NCBI GenBank assembly: GCA_021780935.1
Contig: JAJXXT010000164.1
Coordinates: 1-13,602, forward strand
DNA from: Pseudomonadota bacterium
GTDB taxonomy: Bacteria > Pseudomonadota > Alphaproteobacteria > Acetobacterales > Acetobacteraceae
Length of the DNA: 13,602 bases
Direction of reading: 5' to 3'
Shown here: positions 1 to 7,051 of the stretch, in pieces
Layout: the number at the start of each line of letters is the position of its first letter
Position numbering within the stretch: the first letter of the stretch is position 1
Notes under the pieces: model-generated
Seen by the model: the letters and a program-made list of their open reading frames with translations, nothing else
What the model was told of the DNA's origin: nothing
Databases searched by the model: none
Made by a program: the position numbers and the translations under genes

Positions 1-881
<881 letters not shown>

Positions 882-888
882 TCGGATC

Positions 889-895
889 GCTCCTG
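889..895 (-). promoter_or_regulatory. Ribosome binding site of groES
   Basis: CAGGAGC on the minus strand, 7 nt before the ATG at 881. It decides between that start and the upstream extension of the open frame. Confidence 0.7.
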
Positions 896-953
896 AATGG
901 GGTTGGGTTTCACTCGGTGCTGTCTTCTTGCCCGCCCCCGCTGGCACCACTCG

Positions 954-980
954 TTAGCACTCACAAAGGGCGAGTGCTGC
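954..980. promoter_or_regulatory. CIRCE operator 1 (HrcA binding site) of groES-groEL
   Basis: The left arm TTAGCACTC (954-962) is a perfect match to the known CIRCE half-site. After a 9-nt spacer comes the right arm GAGTGCTGC (972-980), which matches GAGTGCTAA at 7 of 9 positions. CIRCE is the operator of the heat-shock repressor HrcA. Its place fits repression and 5'-leader function: the transcription start expected from the promoter at 983-1011 falls near 976, inside this element. Confidence 0.93.
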
Positions 981-982
981 GC

Positions 983-1011
983 GATTTAGGGAAGGTGAGC
1001 CTCAAGGTCAA
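983..1011 (-). promoter_or_regulatory. Putative sigma70-type promoter of groES-groEL
   Basis: On the minus strand, a -35 TTGACC (1006-1011) is separated by 17 nt from a -10 TAAATC (983-988). The predicted start near 976 lies inside CIRCE operator 1 and leaves a leader of about 95 nt before groES. The spacing and position are what an HrcA-regulated chaperonin promoter should show. The assignment rests on sequence pattern only. Confidence 0.6.
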
Positions 1012-1019
1012 GGAGCCCG

Positions 1020-1046
1020 GCAGCACTCATGGCAAACGAGTGATAA
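1020..1046. promoter_or_regulatory. CIRCE-like operator 2, upstream of the groES promoter
   Basis: GCAGCACTC (1020-1028), a 9-nt spacer, then GAGTGATAA (1038-1046). The arms match the CIRCE half-sites at 7 of 9 and 8 of 9 positions, with the canonical spacer length. Its centre is 66 bp from that of operator 1, so the groESL promoter lies between the two. It may strengthen HrcA repression of groESL or reach towards the divergent usg gene. The match is good, but function is inferred. Confidence 0.7.
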
Positions 1047-1200
1047 TGCGCTGATAAAAATACCTTTTTTCTTGCCAGCCCCGGCATCGCCCGTGCCATG
1101 CTGCGGGGCGAGGCTCGCGCAGACGGGCCAGAAACCTCAGGAAATACGCCTCACGGCGGTCAGCGCGCCAATACCCGTCATGCTGGAGACTCCATCGATC
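1047..1200. other. Remainder of the groES-usg divergent intergenic region
   Basis: This stretch holds the 5' flank of usg. An A/T-rich patch lies at 1055-1070 (five A's, then six T's after TACC). I could not assign a convincing -35/-10 pair for usg, and the short A-T inverted repeat is too weak to call a terminator. No further gene is supported here. Confidence 0.4.
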
Positions 1201-1485
1201 ATGCCGAACCCGACCCTGCTGCCACCCGCGACGAACGTGCCGATCCTGCGCCCCTGGCGCCTGATGACGGCCGAGATCCTCTACCACCTGCCGGACCACC
1301 CCGGCCTGCTGCAAAGCTTTCTGTGGCAGCAGATGGACCAGGACCCGGACTTTCCGGCGCTGCGCCGGTTCCTGGATTTCTGGCGCCACGAGATCGAGGG
1401 CACGCTCCACTCCGTCCGGGTGGCAACGGCGGAGCTTCATGGGCCGCGTTGGCGGCACGCCGACCACTTGCTGCGCCTGCAATAG
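1201..1485 (+). CDS. usg: Usg family protein (COG5425-like small protein of unknown function)
   Basis: A 94-residue protein that I recognise as the Usg family of alphaproteobacteria, named from its position near tryptophan genes in some species. Its biochemical role is not known. Family-like segments are TAEILYHLPDHP (23-34), a tryptophan-containing segment with LLQSFLWQ (36-43), DFPALRRFLDFW (50-61) and EIEGTLHSVRVA (64-75). There are no membrane segments or signal peptide. The frame is open further upstream (from 1072), but the ATG at 1201 begins just before the conserved part and has a GGAG at about 1184-1187, rather distant. An ATG at 1180 in the same frame is an alternative. It is divergent from groES and convergent with the MFS gene. 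Confidence 0.8.
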   Translation: MPNPTLLPPATNVPILRPWRLMTAEILYHLPDHPGLLQSFLWQQMDQDPDFPALRRFLDFWRHEIEGTLHSVRVATAELHGPRWRHADHLLRLQ

Positions 1486-1540
1486 GGCGGCGTTCCAAGA
1501 CGGACGCTGCCGGCGAGGGGACACAATCCCTGGCCCGCCT

Positions 1541-1581
1541 TGGCGGACTGCGAGGCTGCCCCCCGCGAGCCAGTCCGGCCA
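1541..1581. terminator. Putative bidirectional hairpin between usg and the MFS gene
   Basis: TGGCGGACTG (1541-1550) pairs with CAGTCCGGCCA (1571-1581), with a single-base bulge. GGCT/AGCC can pair further inside the loop. It lies between two convergent stop codons, just after the MFS stop. No T-run follows on either strand, so an intrinsic terminator is only suggested. Confidence 0.35.
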
Positions 1582-1589
1582 GGCCCCGC

Positions 1590-3056
1590 CTATTCGGCGG
1601 CGGCCGGTACCACCGCCGAATGCCGCGGCGCGACGGGTGTCGCCGCATGGCCGAAGGTGGAGGAGGCGGCGTTGCGGGGCAGCATCAGCGCGGTCGCCCC
1701 AGCCACCAGGCAAAGCAGGCCACCGAGCACAAAGGACGGCGTGTAGGTGCCAAGCGCATCCCGGATCACGCCCGCCCCCAGGGCAGCCACGGCGGCACCC
1801 AGCTGATGGCCCGCGAACAACCAGCCGAACACCAGCGGACCCTGTGCCGCACCGAACGACTCCGAGGTCAGACGGATCGTCGGCGGCACCGGCGCGATCC
1901 AGCCGAGCCCGTAGAAAGCCCCGAACAACCCCAACTCCCAGCCGGAGAACCCGGACAGCGGCAGCAGCATCAGCACCAGACCGCGCACCGTATAATAGAG
2001 GAGCAGCAGCTTGCGCGGATCGTAGCGGTCGGTCAGATACCCGGCCGCTAAGGCGCCGGCGAAGTCGAACACCGCCATCATCGCGAACACGCCGGCGGCA
2101 GCCGCCTCCAGGATGCCGTGATCCTGCAGCAGCGGGATGAAATGCGTCTGCATCAGGCCGTTGGTGGTGAAGCCGCAGATCGCGAAGCCGATGATCAGCA
2201 CCCAGAAGGACCGCGTCGGCATCACCCGCCGCAGCGCGTCGAACGACAGCCGCGCGGCGCCCGTCCGGCGTACCGGCGGAGGCATCACGATCATCTCGCC
2301 ATAGGCCGGCATACCAAGCTCGGAGGGATGGTCGCGGGCCAGCAATGCCACCAGCGTGAAGGCTAGAATGCACAACGCCACCGGCGGCACCACCGACAGG
2401 CGCCAGCCCACATGCTCGGCGATCCAGGCCGAAATCGGGATGAAGGCAAGCACGCCGCTCGCCGCCGCCGTCGCCATAATGCCGATGGCCAGGCCGCGCC
2501 GGCGGCCGAACCAGTTACCCGCCACCGTCGCGCCAAGCACGATCGCCGTCATACCGGTGCCGAGGCCGACAAACACGCCCCAGAAAACATAAAGCTGCCA
2601 AAGCGCCGTCATGCGCGTCAGCAACAGCAGCCCGGCCGTGATGCAACCGAGCGCGGTGCAGATCGAGCGGCGCAGCCCGTAGCGCAGCAGCAGCGCGGCA
2701 GCGAAGGGCCCGGTCAGCCCGTACAGCACCAGCCGCATCGCCATGGCGCCGGAAACCGCGGCCGAATCCCAGCCGAACCGCGCCTCGAGCGGTCGCATCA
2801 GCACACCAGCCATCCCCATGGCCGCAGATGTCGCAAGCATCGTCATGAAGGTGAGGGCCAGCATGACCCAGGCATAGTGGATACCGCGGCGGCGAAGCCG
2901 CTCGCTGAGACGCTCGGCGAAGGTAGCACCGGCCTGAACGCTGTTCAGGTACGGTGCGAACTGCCCACCATCCACCCTAACCTCCTGTGCCGGCGCGCTT
3001 ACCGGCGCGTTTTCGCTCGGCTGGGTGAAACTAGGAGGCTCCTGTTCACGGGCCAT
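1590..3056 (-). CDS. Major facilitator superfamily transporter
   Basis: A 488-residue inner-membrane protein with about 12 predicted hydrophobic segments in two halves joined by a polar loop at about 241-282. Visible MFS features are NWFGRRRGLAIG (181-192), after which the chain re-enters the membrane, and a motif-A-like GYLTDRYDPRK (339-349) in the second half. The equivalent loop of the first half (LLLRYGLRRS) is degenerate. A hydrophilic tail of about 60 residues precedes the first membrane segment at HYAWVMLALTF. The general style recalls the monocarboxylate/oxalate-formate porter groups, but the substrate cannot be read from sequence. The frame is open upstream to 3524, antisense to hpnA; the ATG at 3056 is the first one outside that antisense part, and its leader is odd. 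It is divergent from hpnA, and any link to hopanoids is conjecture. Confidence 0.85.
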   Translation of the reverse strand: MAREQEPPSFTQPSENAPVSAPAQEVRVDGGQFAPYLNSVQAGATFAERLSERLRRRGIHYAWVMLALTFMTMLATSAAMGMAGVLMRPLEARFGWDSAAVSGAMAMRLVLYGLTGPFAAALLLRYGLRRSICTALGCITAGLLLLTRMTALWQLYVFWGVFVGLGTGMTAIVLGATVAGNWFGRRRGLAIGIMATAAASGVLAFIPISAWIAEHVGWRLSVVPPVALCILAFTLVALLARDHPSELGMPAYGEMIVMPPPVRRTGAARLSFDALRRVMPTRSFWVLIIGFAICGFTTNGLMQTHFIPLLQDHGILEAAAAGVFAMMAVFDFAGALAAGYLTDRYDPRKLLLLYYTVRGLVLMLLPLSGFSGWELGLFGAFYGLGWIAPVPPTIRLTSESFGAAQGPLVFGWLFAGHQLGAAVAALGAGVIRDALGTYTPSFVLGGLLCLVAGATALMLPRNAASSTFGHAATPVAPRHSAVVPAAAE

Positions 3057-3092
3057 CAGCTCATCGTGAATCCATCGTGAAAAACGACCTCC
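3056..3092 (-). promoter_or_regulatory. Leader of the MFS gene: strong SD, tandem repeat and two minicistrons
   Basis: On the minus strand GGAGGT (3087-3092) is followed after 11 nt by ATG GAT TCA CGA TGA (3075-3061). Its ATGA overlaps ATG AGC TGA (3064-3056), and that stop overlaps the MFS ATG as TGATG. The two upstream ATGs lie in an 11-bp-period direct repeat of TTCACGATG. The MFS ATG itself is 30 nt from the SD, so translation may depend on re-initiation. The sequence facts are direct; the function is inference. Confidence 0.45.
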
Positions 3093-3143
3093 ATCCCAAA
3101 AGTCTCGTCTTTCAACGCCTTGCGTTTTCCGCCCCTCGCGGCT

Positions 3144-3165
3144 CCGCCGGCTGAGGCGGCGTTTT
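3144..3165 (+). terminator. Terminator-like hairpin with T-run upstream of hpnA
   Basis: CCGCC (3144-3148) and GGCGG (3155-3159) can form a 5-bp stem around a 6-nt loop. This is followed by CG and TTTT (3162-3165). It reads as a short intrinsic terminator or attenuator on the plus strand, 53 nt before hpnA. The stem is short, so this is tentative. Confidence 0.3.
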
Positions 3166-3179
3166 AGCGGTGCCGACGG

Positions 3180-3208
3180 CTTCATCGGCCGCTTCCCAGC
3201 GTCTATAC
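3180..3208 (+). promoter_or_regulatory. Weak candidate promoter of the hpn operon
   Basis: CTATAC (3203-3208) resembles a -10 element. A poor -35 candidate, CTTCAT (3180-3185), lies 17 nt upstream. Transcription would begin near 3215, almost at the hpnA ATG (3218), giving a nearly leaderless message. That would fit the absence of a Shine-Dalgarno sequence before this ATG. Confidence 0.25.
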
Positions 3209-3217
3209 GGGCGCGCC

Positions 3218-4228
3218 ATGCCTGCTTCCACGACCCATGACACGACGCTGCTGACCGGCGCCACCGGCTTCGTCGGCTCCGCGGTCGCGCGCTGCCTCGC
3301 CGCGCGCGGCCACCGGCTGCGCCTGCTGGTTCGCCCCGGCTCGGACCGGCGCAACCTCGCCGGAGTCGAGGCCGAGCTGGTCGAAGGCGACCTGCGCCAG
3401 CCGCGCAGCCTCGCCGCCGTCGTCGCCGGATGCCGCTTCGTTGTGCACGTCGCCGCCGACTATCGCATCTGGGTGCCCGACCCCGGCCCGATGATCGCCG
3501 CCAATGTCGAGGGAACCACGGCACTGATGCAGGCCGCCCTCGACGCCGGGGTGGAGCGCATCGTCCATTGCAGCTCGGTCGCGGCCCTCGGCCTCGACCC
3601 GGACGGCGGCGAGGCCGACGAGACGACGCCGGTGACGGCGCAGACCATCGTCGGCGTGTACAAGCGCTCGAAATACCAGGCCGAACAGGCGGTGCTGCGC
3701 CTGGTGCGCGAACGCGACCTGCCGGCCATCATCGTCAACCCCGCCGCACCCGTTGGCCCGCGCGATATCAAACCGACCCCCACCGGCCGGCTGATCCGCG
3801 ACGCCGCCGCCGGACGCATCCCCGCCTATGTCGATACCGGCCTCAATATCGTCCACGTGGATGACGTGGCGGAGGGCCATGCGCTTGCGCTGGAAATTGG
3901 GCGCATCGGCCAACGCTATGTCCTGGGGTCGGAAAACCTGCTTCTGCGTCACCTGCTGGCCCTCGTGGCCGAGGCCTCGGGACGCAGCGCGCCACGGATC
4001 GCCCTGCCGGTCGCGCCGCTCTGGCCGGTCGCCATCGCCAGCGAGTTCGTTGCACGTTTTGGTATCGAACCGATGGTCACGCGCGACCATCTGCGCATGG
4101 CCCGCAAGAAGATGTTCTTCTCCTCCGCCAAGGCGATGCGCGAACTGGGCTACGCGCCCCGCCCGGCTCGCCTGGCGGTGCAGGACGCCGTCGCCTGGTT
4201 CCGTACCGCCGGCATGGTGCCGGCATGA
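3218..4228 (+). CDS. hpnA: HpnA, hopanoid-associated NAD-dependent epimerase/dehydratase-like protein
   Basis: A 336-residue extended short-chain dehydrogenase of the dihydroflavonol-reductase-like group found at the head of hopanoid clusters. The Rossmann motif TGATGFVG is at 13-20, and DLR at 58-60 fits the adenine-binding Asp. HVAADYR is at 77-83, HCSS at 117-120 supplies the serine, and YKRSK (148-152) is the YxxxK catalytic pair. A role in modifying the hopanoid side chain or sugar is inferred from the cluster; the substrate is not established. A GTG at 3170 gives a 16-residue extension, but the ATG at 3218 matches the family N-terminus. The last codons overlap hpnB by ATGA (4225-4228). 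First gene of the operon. Confidence 0.92.
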   Translation: MPASTTHDTTLLTGATGFVGSAVARCLAARGHRLRLLVRPGSDRRNLAGVEAELVEGDLRQPRSLAAVVAGCRFVVHVAADYRIWVPDPGPMIAANVEGTTALMQAALDAGVERIVHCSSVAALGLDPDGGEADETTPVTAQTIVGVYKRSKYQAEQAVLRLVRERDLPAIIVNPAAPVGPRDIKPTPTGRLIRDAAAGRIPAYVDTGLNIVHVDDVAEGHALALEIGRIGQRYVLGSENLLLRHLLALVAEASGRSAPRIALPVAPLWPVAIASEFVARFGIEPMVTRDHLRMARKKMFFSSAKAMRELGYAPRPARLAVQDAVAWFRTAGMVPA

Positions 4229-5337
4229 CGGTTGTGGCGTTCCTCGCACTTGCCGCCTGGCTCTACCTCGCGTTGCTGCATGGCGGATGGTGGCGCACCG
4301 AGCCGGTGCTACGCCGCGCCACGCCAGAGATGGCGCCGCGGCTGGTCGCCGTGGTGCCCGCGCGCGACGAGTCGCAGACCATTGCGGCCGCGATCGGCTC
4401 GCTGCTGGCGCAGGACTATCCCGGCCAGTTCCGCGTGGTGCTGGTCGACGACGAAAGCAGCGACGGGACAGCCGCACTCGCCGAGGCGCTGCCCGGCAGC
4501 GAGCGGCTCACCGTGCTGCGCGGCGCACCTCGGCCTGCCGGCTGGGCCGGCAAACTCTGGGCCGTGCAGCGGGGCATCGCGGCCAGCGACGAGACGCTGG
4601 TCCTGCTTACCGACGCCGATATCGTGCACGCGCCTGCCCATGCCGCATCCCTGCTCGCCGCGATGCAGGCGGGCGGTCATGGCCTGGTGAGCGGCATGGT
4701 CGAACTGCGCTGCGAGAGTGCTGCCGAGCGCGCGCTCATCCCTGCGTTCGTGCATTTTTTCCAGATGCTGTATCCGTTCCGATGGATCAACGATATAGAC
4801 CGCCGCACCGCGGCCGCCGCCGGCGGCACGATCCTGGTCCGCCGCGACGTGCTGCAGGCAGCCGGCGGCATTGCTGCCATTCGCGGGGCACTGATCGACG
4901 ACGTCTCCCTGGCCCGCGCGATCAAGCCCCATGCGCCGATCGCGCTGTTCCACACCCCGCTGGCGCGCTCCATCCGCCCCTATGCCTCGTGGCGCGATAT
5001 CGGCCGCATGATCGCCCGTTCCGCCTATGTGCAGCTCGGCTATTCACCGCTCTTATTGCTGGGCACACTGCTTGGGCTTGCGCTGATTTTTCTGGCACCT
5101 CCCGCGCTCGCCGTCTTCGGCCACGGCGCCGCCCGCCTGATGGGGTTCATGGCATGGGCGGTGATGGCACTGACCTACGGACCGAGCCTGCGGCGCTACC
5201 ATCGCGCCTGGTTCTGGGCGCCGTTCCTGCCGCTGGTCGCGATCTTCTATTTGGCGGCGACCATCGCCGCGGCACTGGCGCATCATCGCGGCCATGGCGT
5301 GCAATGGAAGTCGCGCGCCTACACGCAGGCCACATGA
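4225..5337 (+). CDS. hpnB: HpnB, hopanoid-associated family 2 glycosyltransferase
   Basis: A 370-residue GT2 enzyme of the hopene-associated HpnB type. An N-terminal hydrophobic segment (about 3-19) is followed by the GT-A domain: VAVVPARDES (41-50), LVDDESSDGT (73-82), GWAGKLWA (106-113) and the metal-binding DAD at 130-132. Further on are QMLYPFRWIND and LIDDVSLARAIK, where the acidic pair is the likely catalytic region. Hydrophobic stretches near the C-terminus predict several membrane segments, so it probably acts at the inner membrane. The acceptor is not proven and is presumed to be a hopanoid or its precursor. It overlaps hpnA upstream and hpnC downstream by 4 bp each. Confidence 0.92.
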   Translation: MTVVAFLALAAWLYLALLHGGWWRTEPVLRRATPEMAPRLVAVVPARDESQTIAAAIGSLLAQDYPGQFRVVLVDDESSDGTAALAEALPGSERLTVLRGAPRPAGWAGKLWAVQRGIAASDETLVLLTDADIVHAPAHAASLLAAMQAGGHGLVSGMVELRCESAAERALIPAFVHFFQMLYPFRWINDIDRRTAAAAGGTILVRRDVLQAAGGIAAIRGALIDDVSLARAIKPHAPIALFHTPLARSIRPYASWRDIGRMIARSAYVQLGYSPLLLLGTLLGLALIFLAPPALAVFGHGAARLMGFMAWAVMALTYGPSLRRYHRAWFWAPFLPLVAIFYLAATIAAALAHHRGHGVQWKSRAYTQAT

Positions 5338-6185
5338 GCGCTGCCGGATCCATCGAGGAATGGTCGGGCAAGGACCGGGCCGACGAGAACTTTCCCGTCG
5401 GCTCGTTCCTCATCGCTGCCCGCCTGCGCCCGGCCGTACACGCTTTCTACGCCTTCGCACGCAACGCCGACGACATCGCCGACAGCCCGACGCTGGCGCC
5501 GGAGGACAAAATCGCCCGGCTCGACGCGATGGAGGCCGTGCTGACCGGCGAGCGAGCCACGGGCAGCCCGAGTGCCGCTTCGCTCCGCGCAAGCCTCGCC
5601 GTGACCGGCACCACGGATCGCCATGCCCGCGACCTGCTGATCGCCTTCCGTCAGGATGCCACCAAGGCACGCTACGCGAACTGGGACGAACTGCTCGACT
5701 ATTGCCGCCACTCGGCGATGCCGGTCGGCCGTCACGTGCTCGACCTGCATGGTGAATCCCGCGAGACATGGGCTGCGTCGGACGCGCTGTGCAGTGTGTT
5801 GCAGGTGCTCAACCATCTCCAGGACGCAACGAAAGATCTCGCGGCGCTGGATCGCTGCTATCTGCCACTCGACCTGCTCGCGTCGAGCGGCGCCAGCATC
5901 GAGGACCTGCGTCGCCCGTCCGCCACCACGGGCCTGCGCGTGACGGTCGATGCGCTGCTCGACCGCTGCGAGGCGCTGATGGCGGGTCCACCCCTGCCCG
6001 CCCATGTGCGTGACCGGCGCCTGCGGCTCGAAACCGCGGCGATCGCGGGGCTGGCACGGCGGCTCATGCGGCGGCTACGCCGTGGCGACCCCATCGCGCG
6101 CCGGGTCGCTTTGCGCCGTCTGGATTTTGTCGCGAGCCTGCTTTCGGCCTTTCGACATTTTCCCACTCCCGGAGCCAGAACATGA
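5334..6185 (+). CDS. hpnC: HpnC, hydroxysqualene synthase
   Basis: A 283-residue member of the squalene/phytoene synthase fold. In the known HpnCDE route it converts presqualene diphosphate to hydroxysqualene. The first Asp-rich motif is NADDIAD (44-50) and the second lies in NHLQDATKD (160-168). SAMPVGRHVL (127-136) is typical of HpnC rather than HpnD. The ATG at 5334 overlaps the hpnB stop as ATGA and gives the family N-terminus (GKDRADENFPVGS). The same frame is open far upstream through hpnA and hpnB, but that extension does not look like protein. Its stop overlaps hpnD by ATGA. Confidence 0.94.
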   Translation: MSAAGSIEEWSGKDRADENFPVGSFLIAARLRPAVHAFYAFARNADDIADSPTLAPEDKIARLDAMEAVLTGERATGSPSAASLRASLAVTGTTDRHARDLLIAFRQDATKARYANWDELLDYCRHSAMPVGRHVLDLHGESRETWAASDALCSVLQVLNHLQDATKDLAALDRCYLPLDLLASSGASIEDLRRPSATTGLRVTVDALLDRCEALMAGPPLPAHVRDRRLRLETAAIAGLARRLMRRLRRGDPIARRVALRRLDFVASLLSAFRHFPTPGART

Positions 6186-7051
6186 GCGGAAAGGCCGCCG
6201 CCGGACTCGACGCCAGACGCGCCGATCTCGACGAGGTGGAGGCGCTGGTCCGCGCCGCCGGCACCAGCTTCCACCGCGGCATGGCGGTGCTGCCGCTGCC
6301 ACGCCGCCAGGCCATGTATGCGATCTACGCTTTCTGCCGCATCGTTGACGACATAGCGGACGACGAGGTTCAGTTCGCCGAGAAAGCACCACGGCTCGCC
6401 GCCTGGCGCGAACGCATAGCGGCCCTCTACGCCGGCGGCCAGGCCGATGAGGCGGTGACGCGCGTGCTACGCTCCGCCATCGCGGCCTATGGGCTGCGCG
6501 AGGAGGATTTCCTCGCCGTCGTGGACGGTATGACGATGGATGCGGCCGAGCCCATCGTGGCCCCCGATTTCGCGACGCTGGATCTTTACTGCGACCGCGT
6601 TGCCGCGGCGGTGGGCCGACTTTCCGTGCGCGCGTTCGGCGACGCCTCGCCGGCGGCGGACGAGGTCGCCCATCACCTCGGCCGCGCCCTGCAGATGACC
6701 AACATCCTGCGCGATGTCGGCGAAGATGCCGCGCGCGGCCGGCTCTATCTGCCGCACGAGGATCTGAGCGCGGAGGGCGTGCCGCCGCAGCTTCCTCAGG
6801 CCCTCGCCAGCCCCGGTCTGCCAAAGGCCGCTTGCCGCCTCGCCGTGCGGGCGGAGGCGCATTTCGCGGCGGCGGAGGAAGCCATGCGCCGCTGCGAACA
6901 GACGGCGATGCGGCCGGCGCGGCTGATGGGCGCCACGTATGCCGCCATCCTGCGCCGGGTGCGCGCGGCCGGCTGGCGCGACCTGCACCGTCGGGTCGGC
7001 CTGCCGGTGTGGGAAAAGCTCTATATCGCGCTGCGCTTCGGGATTTCGTGA
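6182..7051 (+). CDS. hpnD: HpnD, presqualene diphosphate synthase
   Basis: A 289-residue squalene/phytoene synthase family enzyme, expected to condense two farnesyl diphosphates head-to-head to presqualene diphosphate, the first step of the HpnD-HpnC-HpnE route. The first Asp-rich motif is RIVDDIADD (53-61) and the second is NILRDVGEDAARGRLYLP (174-191). The latter is much closer to canonical squalene synthase than in HpnC. SFHRGMAVLP (29-38) and YCDRVAAAVG (136-145) also fit. The ATG overlaps the hpnC stop, and the TGA overlaps the GTG start of hpnE as GTGA. Length is normal and no key residue appears missing. Confidence 0.95.
   Translation: MSGKAAAGLDARRADLDEVEALVRAAGTSFHRGMAVLPLPRRQAMYAIYAFCRIVDDIADDEVQFAEKAPRLAAWRERIAALYAGGQADEAVTRVLRSAIAAYGLREEDFLAVVDGMTMDAAEPIVAPDFATLDLYCDRVAAAVGRLSVRAFGDASPAADEVAHHLGRALQMTNILRDVGEDAARGRLYLPHEDLSAEGVPPQLPQALASPGLPKAACRLAVRAEAHFAAAEEAMRRCEQTAMRPARLMGATYAAILRRVRAAGWRDLHRRVGLPVWEKLYIALRFGIS

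Noticed and set aside
1055..1070. A-run / T-run as an intrinsic terminator upstream of usg
   Set aside because: The only pairing is a handful of A-T pairs around a 4-nt loop, without a GC stem. It is not a credible terminator.
1027..2373. 448-codon minus-strand ORF overlapping usg and the MFS gene
   Set aside because: Its first part is an alternative frame of the MFS gene and its last part is antisense to usg; neither looks like real protein.
3057..3524. N-terminal extension of the MFS protein by 156 codons
   Set aside because: The extension is Arg-rich, mostly antisense to hpnA and unlike any MFS N-terminus. The start at 3056 is preferred.
3203..4477. 424-codon minus-strand ORF opposite hpnA
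   Set aside because: It is antisense to a gene with intact Rossmann and YxxxK motifs, and its translation shows no motif.
3828..6185. 785-codon plus-strand ORF running through hpnA and hpnB into hpnC
   Set aside because: Only the last 283 codons (from 5334) look like protein (HpnC). The upstream 502 codons are Arg/Ala/Pro-rich, in a shifted frame of two clear genes, as expected in high-GC DNA.
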